Part shown: piece by piece, positions 11,004-21,147 of the stretch
How the letters are laid out: every line of letters starts with the position of its first letter
Position numbering within the stretch: the stretch's first letter is position 1
Assembly: GCF_963678635.1 (NCBI RefSeq)
Contig: NC_087070.1
Span: forward strand, 51,256,514 to 51,320,513
DNA length: 64,000 nt
Direction: 5' to 3'
Origin: Symsagittifera roscoffensis
Lineage: Eukaryota; Xenacoelomorpha; Acoela; Convolutidae
Position numbers and translations under genes: made by a program
The notes under the pieces: generated by a model
What the model saw: the letters and a program-made list of their open reading frames with translations, nothing else
Told to the model about the DNA's origin: nothing
The model's database searches: none

Positions 11004-11291
11004 TCATTTCTCCCCTCTTGTTTTTCCGGTGTTGTTGTCAGTGTTTTCATCTACTGTTCCGTGTTCTTCTTCGTTGTTCGGTTGTTCGTCTACTTGTACT
11101 AGTTTTGGTTCTTCAATGTCTTTCGTTTTAACGCAAAATATGTAGTCCTTTTCCATCTTTTCGTCAAATGCCTCCGCTGGTGAAATTAAGTCAATCACAT
11201 CGTTTATAGCACCTATTTTGTGTTTTGGGCTAATAGCTTGTGTAAAATGCACGCAAGCTTTATAGTCAGGAGTTTTTTCTGAAAATCCCAT
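11004..11291 (-). pseudogene. gypsy extra 3' ORF, unrecognised acidic protein
   Basis: A 95-codon frame lying between the integrase tail and the 3' LTR. The N-terminal half (YKACVHFTQAISPKHKIG) looks globular. The C-terminal half is strongly acidic, rich in E, D and N, and ends KTRGEK. I recognise no envelope feature: there is no signal peptide or membrane segment. It may be the carboxy end of pol or an accessory ORF. Sequence on its 5' side (11292-11500) has no continuous frame. Since the rest of the element is broken, I annotate it as part of a dead element. Confidence 0.5.
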
Positions 11292-11507
11292 TTCCTGAAT
11301 CAGAGATTTTAAGCTTGGCGAATCTTGTTTTAATTTTTCGGGTGGTGAATCGATCTCGAACTGTTTGGTCCCGGTTGCGCTTGTGACTTGTATTGCGTTG
11401 ATTGGAATGGGGTTGCCTAAGGCTGTCGCTAATGTCGCCTGTCGGGCTCTTGTCGACTTCCTTGTTGCGATTGCAGGCGGTGTTATTTTCTGGTTTTGTC
11501 GCTTAGA

Positions 11508-12696
11508 TTAAGGTGAAGTGTTTTCCTCCGATGTAGACGACAAATCATCTTCTTTCTCTGCGTTGTTTGTCTGTTCCATCTCCGTTTGGAGGCTCATTCC
11601 TCTCGGTGTTTGCATTTTTCTTGTTGGTTTTTCTCCAGTCCGTTTTCCCAACGCCTTTCTTTTCGTGGGACTGACTTTGCTTGTGCCCTGACTCTGTGCT
11701 GTTTTCTCTTGTATTATTAGCTTGACTGGGAGCCTCGTTGTGGTGTCCTCCTTGAACATGGGATGTTTTGGAGCTTGTGGATCGTTTAAGTTTAAAAAAC
11801 GTAAGCATGGTCCTGTTCTCCGTGCCGATTTGTAAGCATTATAGTCGCTTAAACGAGAAAGTCTGCAAGGTCCGTATATTACTGGGTTAGGAACAAATGC
11901 GGTACCGCTATTTCTTAGTAATCTTGGTTGTTTGCCAAAAGACTGTACCCAAGCAGTGTGCGGTGTGTAGGTTAGAACTTTTTTGTCCATAGTTTTACAT
12001 TTTTGTTCAAATGTTTTTGGTTTTTTTTTTACTTTGGTTGCTAACCGAATTTTTTTTGCGTGCAACTTGTTCTATGCGTTTTTCGATATTTTTATCGAAT
12101 GTTCGTTGCACTCCCTTATATTTTAGATTAAGTTTGTTCTTAGCTAGTTCTATAGGTTTTGAATATGCACTTGGTTCCGGCTGTGTCGGTGAGTGCCTGT
12201 TTGTGAGCGTCCTTGGTATTGGTTTATGTGAAACTTTATGTGGTGTTTCCTTCTTTCGGACCTGAATTTCATCTTCTGACCATCGCTCTAAGTCATGCAT
12301 GACTTCTGCTGGCAAAGGCGGCTTCGTAAGGTTCTTTTGATCTAAACATGCATGTTTTGCTCTCTCCCAGTTTAAATTATTAGGTGAGCTATTCGTGACT
12401 ATGTTCGATAATGGAGTGTTTGGTTTTCTACCCATATGTGCTTCAAAAGGGGAAACTTTTGTGACACCGTGTGGTGTGATTCTTAATGTTTTTATTATTT
12501 CTGCGACATCCGACGCTAACTTATATGGTGTATTTGCTTGGTCTATTCTCATTACCGCTAGTCTAAATTTAATTGTTTGGATCATCCGTTCAACAACCCC
12601 TATGGCTCTGTGATCATCTACGGGTGCAAAAAGTAGTTTTATGTTGTACAGAAAATTTGAAATTTTTTCGCCCTGAATGTTTGAGCTTGATCGCAC
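11508..12696 (-). pseudogene. gypsy integrase C-terminal half and basic tail
   Basis: Two overlapping frames (12007-12696 and 11508-12065) form the end of pol. The first carries the third catalytic residue of the integrase in VVERMIQT, followed by a PHGVTKVSPFEAHMGRKPNTPL block typical of gypsy integrases and a lysine/arginine-rich tail. The second continues as a basic, Ser/Pro-rich tail after a frame change near 12007-12065. The core's second Asp (RCDQAQTF) lies upstream in another frame (12639-12839), so a frameshift falls inside the catalytic core near 12640-12700. Confidence 0.8.
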
Positions 12697-13105
12697 CTCA
12701 ATCTATTTGGTACCCCGTTGTTAGAAATATATCTTTGCATGAACTTGATTGCAATATCTGCTGTTGTGTTTGATACAACTTTCGCTGTCGGGAATTTTGA
12801 CCACTTATCTATTGCCACCAAAATGTATGCGTCCTTCAATTCGTCTGGTAGAGGACCCGCAAAGTTTCACTAAACTTCCTCATTAGGTTTGACTACCGGT
12901 TCCATTTGGAATGAAAGTTTCTTGCCTAGGATGGGTTTTAAATTTTTACCTTGCTCTGTGCAATGTTTGCAGTTTTGTGCCATTTGCACAATTGAACGAT
13001 GAATGTGCGTGAACCAGACATGGTGACTCAAATCCAACACGGCTGCCAATCCCGGGTGGGTAAGGTGAAGACTGTCAAGTACTGTCTTTCGTAGTTGTGA
13101 GGGAA
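12639..13105 (-). pseudogene. gypsy integrase, zinc-binding and catalytic-core part
   Basis: Minus-strand translation shows an HHCC-type zinc-binding region (…HPGL…HH…NCKHC) at about 12960-13060, then the catalytic core with NFAGPLPDEL near 12840-12880, AIDKWSKFPTAKV at about 12780-12810 and RCDQAQTF at about 12680-12700. Where gypsy integrases usually have D-F-x-G-P, the first Asp reads Asn here. Two stop codons (TAG then TGA) immediately precede it. The core is thus inactivated by a substitution, stops and a downstream frameshift. Confidence 0.75.
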
Positions 13106-14015
13106 TTACGATTCTTTCATCGACGAGAAGGCAGTCCTCTCGGACATGTAGTCGGTTTCGGATGTTGAACCAATGTTGTCCGTGAGAAGCTTTGATGGCG
13201 TCCCAGTCCCGTTTTTTTTACAAATGTTTTCAGTGGGCGCAAATTTCTGTCTTTCTTGGTGGCTGCGGCGATGAATGGAATTCCCAGTACTTTTGTAGTT
13301 TCCGACGAAATAGAGGCGTGTCCTCTTCAGTTTCGGCGGCTTTCTCAACTGTGGCAACTACGGTGTCCATTATTTCTATGTGGCTGGCCTCTAGTTGTAA
13401 CGAAGTTGTCATCGTCGGGGGCTCTACGTTAGGTGTTTTTTCCTCTTGTAAACATACATTGCGGTCCACGCGTCTGACCCATATCTCCTGTTCCATCGGA
13501 TGATAGTTTCCTGTGTTGTTGCTTGTTTGGGTCGCTGTAGTCGATTTCGTTGTTTTCACCTCGGTGTTTATCATTGTCTGTGTGGCTATCTTTGATCGAG
13601 CTGTGTCAGATTGTGGTTTAATTGTTTGTGAAATGCATCTTTCCGTTACGGTTGATTTTGATGTTGGGCTGTTTCCAAAAATGATTTTTGAAAATTTTGT
13701 ATGTTTCGATCCTGTGATCAAATCTCTTGCGTCGGTCACTTGTGCGGTTGAGTTGGATTGTGGTGATGATTCAGTTTTCTTCATCTGTTTGTCCTTGGTT
13801 GGTGGTCGCTTGTGCCACCTCGGGTCGGAAAAGCTTTCTTCTCGATCTGATGTGTTTTTCCAGTCAACCGAAACTGTACGACCGCGTGGTTTCGTGGTTT
13901 TCAATTCTGCCGGACTGAATCCTCCTGCGAGGTTTTTTGTGTCTTTTCTGCTCATTGTTTTAAATTTGATCTCGTTGATCGAAGTTTTGTTGAATCTGAG
14001 ATTTTTTGAATGCAA
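13106..14015 (-). pseudogene. gypsy pol linker region (long Ser/Thr/Lys-rich ORF)
   Basis: A 261-codon frame (13230-14015) between RNase H and integrase, continued out of frame to 13106. It is low-complexity, rich in T, S, K and E, with ATQT repeats and no catalytic motif. A linker of this size between RNase H and the integrase zinc-binding region is unusual for compact gypsy elements. I do not recognise it as chromodomain or dUTPase. It could be a disordered spacer or a captured segment. Confidence 0.5.
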
Positions 14016-14154
14016 GAGTGTTGACTGATTTTGAGCAGAATGGAGTGTTGACTAATTTTGAGCAGAAATTGAGTTAGACTGAGTTCTGTTTTTGGGTAGC
14101 AAATGACCGCTGACGGAAAGTTTGGAAGGTTTAGTTGTTAATTGAGCGTTTGTT

Positions 14155-14367
14155 CTAGCATCTATAACCCTTTATTTTCCGCGCGTTTTTGATCAGGTCA
14201 CATGGTGCTTTGTTTTGATTGGCCAACTGATTTAGAATGACCTTGTTAATCATTTCTAGGTTGTTTATGAATGTATTAATTGCCGCAACTACAAATTCAC
14301 GATCATACTTGCTGGGGGGTATTGGTAATTCAACCGGATTTTGTGAAATATAGTCTATTAGGCCCAT
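14155..14367 (-). pseudogene. gypsy pol segment after RNase H (GLIDYISQNP motif)
   Basis: A 70-codon frame beginning MGLIDYISQNP, a motif that in many gypsy polyproteins (usually as ..DYISR.P) marks the end of RNase H and the start of the tether. It ends at a stop near 14155 and is separated from the linker ORF by about 130 bases with no common frame. It is part of a dead pol gene. Confidence 0.65.
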
Positions 14368-14469
14368 TTTACTCTCTGCGAGATGTTTAATTTCAAAATG
14401 GAATGATATTAATCTATCAGTCTATTAATCTATAATATAAGACGGCTTTGACTTGTCTTTGATCGTTCG

Positions 14470-14770
14470 CTGGCGTTTAAAGCGCTGATTTAAGCTTGAT
14501 GGTGGGTGATGACGGTAAAATGTTTGCCGTACAAATAGTATTTGAAGTGCTCAATTGCCCAAACGACTCCTAATAATTATAATTCGTTGACTGAAAATTT
14601 TACCTCAAGGGAGTTTAAAAAACGTGACGCGTATGCTATAGCCACCCAAACTTCTGCTGATTGTTGCTCTAATGCCGCTCCTAGACCTGTGTTAGATGCA
14701 TCACAGACGATGCGACTTTCTAAATGTTGGTCGAAGCGTTTGTTTTGTGTTATTTTGCTACAAGTTGTAG
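14470..14770 (-). pseudogene. gypsy RNase H domain, broken
   Basis: The minus-strand frame carries the RNase H signatures VCDASNTGLGAAL (first catalytic Asp), FSVNEL (Glu) and WAIEHFKYYLYGKHFTVITHH (tether-side His-rich end). It is out of frame with the upstream RT segment, with a shift near 14750-14765. A TAA lies at 14577-14579 directly after the catalytic Glu motif, and a further stop follows the HHQA end. Confidence 0.8.
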
Positions 14771-16355
14771 AATGGTTTTGAAGGCTGAGTTGTGTTCAGG
14801 TAACCAATTAATCGGTTTGTTCTTTTCAGCGTTTTTTAGGAGTGGCCGCAGCGCTGCTGCAGTTTGTGCTAAATTTGGTATGTATCCTGTAAGATGGTGT
14901 ATTGAACCCATGAAACTTTTAAGTTGTTTAAACGTTTTGGGAGGCGATAACTTTACAATTGCCTCGGTTTTCTTTATAATTGGTTTGGTTCCCTCACTGT
15001 TTTTGGTGTAACCTAACCACTCAACTTGTTTGCTTGCGAACTTACACTTGTCTAACAAAATTGCATGATTTTCTTCGTCAAGTTTTGTCAGCACCGTTTG
15101 GTGTTTTTGACGATGTGTCTCGAGCGTTCCTTTTGTTACGATTAGATTATCGTCGAGATATGCGTAAGTATTATTGCAATTTGTGAGTGTTAGATCCACT
15201 GTTTTTTAAAACTCTGCCGGCACATCCGTAAGGCCATAAAATCTTGTTTGGAGTTGATATGTTCCTGTAGCATTTCCGCCAATAAGACTGAAGTTGCACT
15301 GTTCTCGTGTTGTTTTATCCAACGGGATTTGTGAATATGCGTATCTTAAATCGAGTGTAGTGAATAGTGCTTGGTTCGATTTGTCTGATTTCGCCACTTG
15401 TGCGGTATTGTCTAGCAGGAGATCTATGTTTGGCATCTGATATTTGTTTTTGTGTATGTATTTGTTAATCTTTTTGGAATCTAGTGCTAGTTTAAACGTT
15501 TGGTCCTTTTTAACCGTGATAACTATTGGACTGATAAATTGTTTGTCTGAGCTCTTATCGAGCTTGATAATATGTTTTTGGTCAATCAACTTGTTTAGTT
15601 CAGCTTCGACCCTTTCTTGTAAATGTATGGGAATGCGTCTGCCCTTTTGTTGTATCGGTTCATAATTTCTATTGAATTGTGTTTTCATTACGTGATGTTT
15701 TGACTTTACCATTCGTACGCATAGTTGTTGAAATTTATCCTTGACCCATTGTTTAATTTCATGGTTTGATTCGTCGCTTCGTTGTACTGTGAGTACTTTT
15801 TGGGTTTGTTTGTCCTGGATTAATTTGATGCCGATGTGTGGTAGTAGATTCCGTCCTACTATTTTGGCTTTGTGGTTGTCCACTATAATGAACGGAGCTG
15901 TTTGTACTTTCCATCCCCCCGACTCAGTCGTTACTATTAGCCTTCCTTTAGGATGTATTGATTCAGCGTTGTAACATGCTAAATTTTTGGCTGTATCCTC
16001 CGGGGGGATGTTTTTGAATACTGCCGTTTGATCTTTTTGTTGTAATCGTTGAGCGGTTTTTTCGTTTAGAAAGGACATCGGGCTGCCTGAATCAGCAATT
16101 GCGAATAATTCTGTTGTATTCGTTTTCAATTTAGCAATCTGGCCATTCAAATCGTCTTCCGATATCGTTTTCGTGTTTTTAATTTCAAATGTATCCAATA
16201 TTGCTATTACGGAAAATTCGTCTATTTGGCAATTTTCCCAACCATTGTTTGTGGTGAACTCAGCATATGCCACCGGGTCGGTATTCGTCCCCGTGCTCTC
16301 TATTTCTGTTTCTTCTTGTTGTTCCTCGTTTGTATAGCCTAGGTAGTTCACGTTT
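14750..16355 (-). pseudogene. gypsy protease and reverse transcriptase, interrupted
   Basis: An open frame (15206-16351) holds the aspartic protease, with its active site IADSGSPMSF near 16080-16100, then the RT fingers/palm: SPIVITVKKD, then LFTTLDLRYAYSQIPL, whose Asp is the first catalytic residue, and YGLTDVPAEF. An in-frame TAA at 15206-15208 falls where the family normally has Gln. The same frame resumes at 15199 and contains YAYLDDNLIVT, the YxDD catalytic box, followed by the thumb and connection region down to 14750. One nonsense change therefore separates two otherwise well-preserved halves. Confidence 0.9.
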
Positions 16356-17430
16356 GTAGAACGGCAAACTTTTGCAAAATGTCCGCGTTTTGCGCATTTT
16401 GAACAATTTTTGTCTTTTGCCGGACAAGATTGTAGATGATTCGGGCCATACTGATTTCCACATTTGAAACATTGTTTGGATTTTGTGTTTCATTGTTGTT
16501 GATATTGTTGACCCTTGTGTTTTGTGATCCAGGTGGATATGGTCGGCCGCGAAAATCTCCCCGGCCTCGTTGATTGTTTTGGTTGTACTGTTGATTTTGT
16601 CTGCCACGTGTATTAACATAATGTATTGGTTCTTGTTTTGGTGTCGTAACTATTTGACCTCCGATCGGATTTAATTTCATTGTGCTACTGTGTTCTATTC
16701 CTTTTTCGCGTCGAATCGCGTATTAATATGCCTCCTGTGGGGTACGTGTTTGGGCTAACAACTCCTCTGCAATTTTTTCGTTGTTCATGTGAGCGGTAAA
16801 CATGTCCCTTACCCACTCACTTTCTCGATCGCCGCAATCGGCCCGTGAAGCTAGTTCCACTAGGTCAGCATGAAATTGTTCTAATTTTTCCGTTTTCTTT
16901 TGTTTTCGACAAATAGAATTATACCTCTCAAAAGCTATTATCCGTGTCGTGATGAATATATCCTCCAAAACGGTCATGAATTGTTGCATAGATACCGTTT
17001 GGAATTGCATATTCGGTCATTTTTGTTGTATTTGACGTTTTACTTCAGCGCCGAGGTACAAGAAAAGTTAGCTGCGTACTTTTGCGTCCGCTTCATCCCA
17101 TCTGAATGAATTACAATGAACTCCTTTTTCCCGCGCTTTTATCACGTGGTTTTCCCAGCCCACTTTTTTTTCTTGGTTGCGCACCTCGCATTTTTTCCTT
17201 TGGGTATCCATTTCACCGGTTATATCGACCTCGTATACTGGCTCAAATAGCTTTACAAGTTGTGGGAGGGCTCGTAGTAGGTTTCGAATTTCGATGCCGT
17301 CTTTTGCGAATACTGCCATTTCCAGTATGGCCGCCCATTTTGTCCACTCTAATGGAGGTTTGGCCGATGCTCGTTCCCAAAAGGGATTTATGTAAGGTGG
17401 ATTCTTCAAAAATCCTGATTGCTGCGCCAT
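16356..17430 (-). pseudogene. gypsy gag with two zinc knuckles, interrupted
   Basis: The frame starts at ATG 17428-17430 (…QQSGFLKNPPYINPFW). Three in-frame stops follow: after KVRS (about 17068), after QIQQK (about 17020) and in QEAY (about 16723). A frameshift near 16490 then precedes the nucleocapsid, where a CX2CX7HX3C knuckle (16425-16472) and a CX2CX4HX4C knuckle (16375-16415) are visible. The middle part (16723-17010) is the capsid-like helical region. The start codon is formed by the last base of the LTR and the first two bases of the primer-binding region. All these lesions are shared with the duplicated copy at 18390-19464, so they predate the duplication. Confidence 0.85.
17410..17429 (-). 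promoter_or_regulatory. Presumed primer-binding site of the gypsy element
   Basis: Immediately inside the 5' LTR the minus strand reads tggcgcagcaatcagga. The opening TGG matches the complement of a tRNA CCA end, as expected for a primer-binding site. I cannot name the tRNA. The site overlaps the gag start codon. Confidence 0.6.
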
Positions 17431-17705
17431 GTCACACCGTTAAGTCCTCGAGGTATGAGCTGTTAATCATTGAATCCGTATGGATAGATAAAGTCGAGCT
17501 TGAGAGAGAAAAGAAGTTAAAACAACTTGTGTACGTAACATTTATTTTCGCTCTGAACCGTAGTTCTCTTCAGACGACGTTCTCGTCCTTGTTATCAAGG
17601 TCAATCGACCAGTACACATTAATGTTATAAAACATCAAAACATAAATGATATATAAATACATAAAAAGTTTAATATGGAGTTTTATCTATCCATGCCGGA
17701 TGACA
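17430..17705 (-). repeat. gypsy 5' LTR (first tandem copy)
   Basis: A 276-bp LTR with tgtca/tgaca ends, matching 10654-10928. It lies inside the first unit of the 2,034-bp tandem duplication and is repeated at 19464-19739. Confidence 0.9.
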
Positions 17706-17710
17706 AGGCC
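17706..17710. repeat. Target-site duplication, right copy (aggcc)
   Basis: Five bases immediately right of the 5' LTR, identical to 10649-10653. The same five bases recur at 19740-19744 because this flank is part of the tandem duplication. Confidence 0.85.
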
Positions 17711-18146
17711 ATACCGGCTAATTCTACTTTAAATAGGGTGCAACTGTTTCTATAGGAAGATTTTTGCACTAGATTCTCTCAATTGACCAAAAACCTCAGA
17801 AAAAAGCTAGCAGGTTTTACTCGAAGTTTTTCAAATTAAATTCATCACTTTCTTTCTGTAAAATTAAGGTGTACCTGCTTTTACATGATTACTGAAAACT
17901 GATGGCTCATCTGAAACAGCTGCAGAGCCATTTTTAGGGTAGTTTTCAGCCACTTTTAGTGAAAGAAAGCCAGTTCTTTCAGCCTGTTTGCAGGGTAGTT
18001 TGAAAAGTTAGGCCATAGTTTTTATTCATAGTACCCTTACCACTCAAATGCGAGTGTCTGTAATGTTTTTAATCATTTTGCTTCCGCTGCTATTGAAAAT
18101 CAAAGATTTAAAATTTTACCTTAATTTTTCATAACTCTTCATGGAC

Positions 18147-18365
18147 TTACTGTATAGTGTCTCGCATCTGCTGTACCTCTTGCTGCATCTCATCTATGGC
18201 ATGTATGGCTTTGGCACTATGGACTGCAATGTCAGTGTTGTCGTCGTCTTGTATGGCCACTGCACTTTGCAGAAATTTCAACTCTCTTTCGAACTCCGCC
18301 TGAAGATCTGTGCTTTTAAGAGTGCACATTTTCTCTATCACTTCTTTTTCTTTCTCGAGCACTCG
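18147..18365 (-). pseudogene. Duplicated coiled-coil exon, 5'-truncated
   Basis: Copy of the exon at 20185-20417, lacking its acceptor and first roughly 50 bases because the duplication breakpoint (18365/18366) falls inside it. Its donor (gtaagt, near 18145-18150) is retained. Upstream it is fused to gypsy gag sequence in a different frame context, so it cannot be spliced as in the parent copy. Confidence 0.65.
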
Positions 18366-18389
18366 GTATAGCCTAGGTAGTTCACGTTT

Positions 18390-19464
18390 GTAGAACGGCA
18401 AACTTTTGCAAAATGTCCGCGTTTTGCGCATTTTGAACAATTTTTGTCTTTTGCCGGACAAGATTGTAGATGATTCGGGCCATACTGATTTCCACATTTG
18501 AAACATTGTTTGGATTTTGTGTTTCATTGTTGTTGATATTGTTGACCCTTGTGTTTTGTGATCCAGGTGGATATGGTCGGCCGCGAAAATCTCCCCGGCC
18601 TCGTTGATTGTTTTGGTTGTACTGTTGATTTTGTCTGCCACGTGTATTAACATAATGTATTGGTTCTTGTTTTGGTGTCGTAACTATTTGACCTCCGATC
18701 GGATTTAATTTCATTGTGCTACTGTGTTCTATTCCTTTTTCGCGTCGAATCGCGTATTAATATGCCTCCTGTGGGGTACGTGTTTGGGCTAACAACTCCT
18801 CTGCAATTTTTTCGTTGTTCATGTGAGCGGTAAACATGTCCCTTACCCACTCACTTTCTCGATCGCCGCAATCGGCCCGTGAAGCTAGTTCCACTAGGTC
18901 AGCATGAAATTGTTCTAATTTTTCCGTTTTCTTTTGTTTTCGACAAATAGAATTATACCTCTCAAAAGCTATTATCCGTGTCGTGATGAATATATCCTCC
19001 AAAACGGTCATGAATTGTTGCATAGATACCGTGTGGAATTGCATATTCGGTCATTTTTGTTGTATTTGACGTTTTACTTCAGCGCCGAGGTACAAGAAAA
19101 GTTAGCTGCGTACTTTTGCGTCCGCTTCATCCCATCTGAATGAATTACAATGAACTCCTTTTTCCCGCGCTTTTATCACGTGGTTTTCCCAGCCCACTTT
19201 TTTTTCTTGGTTGCGCACCTCGCATTTTTTCCTTTGGGTATCCATTTCACCGGTTATATCGACCTCGTATACTGGCTCAAATAGCTTTACAAGTTGTGGG
19301 AGGGCTCGTAGTAGGTTTCGAATTTCGATGCCGTCTTTTGCGAATACTGCCATTTCCAGTATGGCCGCCCATTTTGTCCACTCTAATGGAGGTTTGGCCG
19401 ATGCTCGTTCCCAAAAGGGATTTATGTAAGGTGGATTCTTCAAAAATCCTGATTGCTGCGCCAT
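18390..19464 (-). pseudogene. Second copy of the gypsy gag fragment
   Basis: A duplicate of 16356-17430 with the same three stops and the same frameshift. It is cut at 18366, so it lacks everything downstream of the second zinc knuckle and runs directly into the duplicated coiled-coil exon. Confidence 0.85.
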
Positions 19465-19739
19465 GTCACACCGTTAAGTCCTCGAGGTATGAGCTGTTAA
19501 TCATTGAATCCGTATGGATAGATAAAGTCGAGCTTGAGAGAGAAAAGAAGTTAAAACAACTTGTGTACGTAACATTTATTTTCGCTCTGAACCGTAGTTC
19601 TCTTCAGACGACGTTCTCGTCCTTGTTATCAAGGTCAATCGACCAGTACACATTAATGTTATAAAACATCAAAACATAAATGATATATAAATACATAAAA
19701 AGTTTAATATGGAGTTTTATCTATCCATGCCGGATGACA
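19464..19739 (-). repeat. gypsy 5' LTR, duplicated copy
   Basis: Third LTR copy in the window, apparently identical to 17430-17705 and present because of the tandem duplication, not a separate insertion. Confidence 0.9.
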
Positions 19740-20184
19740 AGGCCATACCGGCTAATTCTACTTTAAATAGGGTGCAACTGTTTCTATAGGAAGATTTTTG
19801 CACTAGATTCTCTCAATTGACCAAAAACCTCAGAAAAAAGCTAGCAGGTTTTACTCGAAGTTTTTCAAATTAAATTCATCACTTTCTTTCTGTAAAATTA
19901 AGGTGTACCTGCTTTTACATGATTACTGAAAACTGATGGCTCATCTGAAACAGCTGCAGAGCCATTTTTAGGGTAGTTTTCAGCCACTTTTAGTGAAAGA
20001 AAGCCAGTTCTTTCAGCCTGTTTGCAGGGTAGTTTGAAAAGTTAGGCCATAGTTTTTATTCATAGTACCCTTACCACTCAAATGCGAGTGTCTGTAATGT
20101 TTTTAATCATTTTGCTTCCGCTGCTATTGAAAATCAAAGATTTAAAATTTTACCTTAATTTTTCATAACTCTTCATGGACTTAC

Positions 20185-20417
20185 TGTATAGTGTCTCGCA
20201 TCTGCTGTACCTCTTGCTGCATCTCATCTATGGCATGTATGGCTTTGGCACTATGGACTGCAATGTCAGTGTTGTCGTCGTCTTGTATGGCCACTGCACT
20301 TTGCAGAAATTTCAACTCTCTTTCGAACTCCGCCTGAAGATCTGTGCTTTTAAGAGTGCACATTTTCTCTATCACTTCTTTTTCTTTCTCGAGCACTCGT
20401 CGTTTTTCTTCCCACGA
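20185..20417 (-). CDS. Coiled-coil internal exon of an unidentified gene
   Basis: On the minus strand a pyrimidine-rich acceptor (cttttgatatag, ending at 20418) opens a frame of about 77 codons. The frame ends at a strong donor (ACTATACA/gtaagt, donor at 20179-20184). The peptide begins SWEEKRRVLEKEKEVIEKM and is charged, helical and heptad-like throughout, ending DEMQQEVQQMRDTIQ. That is typical of a coiled-coil segment of a cytoskeletal, motor or scaffolding protein; no family is assignable from 77 residues. The exon is 233 nt. The gypsy element sits downstream in the same orientation, so it would lie in this gene's next intron. The exon was copied by the tandem duplication. Confidence 0.6.
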
Positions 20418-20930
20418 CTATATCAAAAGAAAAAATTGTATCTTCTCAAAGACAGCTTAAACTTCTATGTGTTTTTTTGCAAAAAAGTTAGGTATTTGAA
20501 ATACTTTTTAAAGCTCTATCGCATTCATAGACGATTCATATGATGATGTTTCTCCAACGACTGGTCTACAACTTTTTCATTAAAACAATTATTAGAATTG
20601 TCAAAAAATACCAAGAAAACGACTAAATTATGCATGAATTGACTAATTTCAATCAATTTTTTTGATTGGATTTTTGTTTAAAATTCTTAATTATATTGCT
20701 CAAATTATGCATAAAATGTTCGTTGCTTTGGTATTATTGACATTTCTATTAATTAATTTACGGATTAGCTTATGAAAAATGATATTTTTCTGTTTTTCTG
20801 CTCTTGGACCCATTCTGCTCTTAGACCATTCTGCTTATTTACTGGCCACCTGTCTGCAAGAGTAAGGCCAATATTAGATCTGCTTAACAATCTCCACCCC
20901 TTTCAAGAAAGGGGGGATTGTTAAGAAGAT
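20400..20930. other. Intron or intergenic, no gene seen
   Basis: AT-rich sequence upstream of the coiled-coil exon. A hairpin (cttaacaatctccaccccttt … ggggggattgttaag) lies at 20883-20926. Nothing else is supported. Confidence 0.5.
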
Positions 20931-21147
20931 CATTACGAGGCCAAACTGTGCACTGGATAGGCGCACATTTTTGTGTCTGTATGTTCGTGGATTCCAGAAC
21001 CAAGGGTTTAAACATGTTAAAATTTTGTCGGAATGATCAAAGAGAACGAAAGAACAAACGAAGAACAAAATGAGCGTCCTTGTTGCAGAATCCGCTTACA
21101 ATTCACAAAATACACAGTTTGGCCTCTTTATGATCAAAATGGTCGAT
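20931..21147. mobile_element. Short inverted-terminal element, cattacgaggccaaactgtg family
   Basis: About 217 bp. The left end reads cattacgaggccaaactgtg and the right end cacagtttggcctctttatg, inverted copies of each other. The interior left arm continues ctggataggcgcacatttttgtgtctgtatg. It has no coding potential, consistent with a MITE-like derivative. Related termini occur near 8425, 21618, 22247, 44053 and 48047. Confidence 0.6.

Larger units (their letters stand above)
10654..17705 (-). mobile_element. Full-length, inactive Ty3/gypsy LTR retrotransposon
   Basis: A 7,052-bp element on the minus strand. Both LTRs begin TGTCA and end TGACA, and the element is flanked by a perfect 5-bp direct repeat aggcc (10649-10653 and 17706-17710), the usual Ty3/gypsy target duplication. 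Reading 5' to 3' on the minus strand it holds the LTR, gag with two zinc knuckles, aspartic protease, reverse transcriptase, RNase H, a long linker, integrase and an extra 3' ORF. The protease-RT-RNase H-integrase order identifies Ty3/gypsy, not copia. Multiple stops and frameshifts, detailed in the parts, mean it cannot encode a complete polyprotein. The right-hand 1.37 kb is included in a tandem duplication (16332-20399), so a third LTR lies at 19464-19739. Confidence 0.93.
16332..18365. repeat. Tandem duplication, unit 1 (2,034 bp)
   Basis: Matches 18366-20399 base for base over nearly its whole length; I noticed one difference (tttgg at about 17000 against tgtgg at about 19034). It comprises the gypsy gag 5' part, 5' LTR, the aggcc target copy and about 660 bp of genomic flank with a coiled-coil exon. 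Confidence 0.92.
18366..20399. repeat. Tandem duplication, unit 2 (2,034 bp)
   Basis: Second unit, head to tail with the first. The junction at 18365/18366 joins flank sequence (gagcactcg) directly to gag sequence (gtatagcctagg) with no filler. Only g/gt-scale microhomology is visible at the breakpoint. Confidence 0.92.

Noticed and set aside
13513..14028. 171-codon plus-strand frame
   Set aside because: Antisense shadow of the gypsy pol linker; hydrophobic composition is what Ser/Thr/Lys codons give on the opposite strand.
17106..17630. 174-codon plus-strand frame, repeated at 19140-19664
   Set aside because: It spans gag antisense and the LTR; it repeats only because of the tandem duplication.
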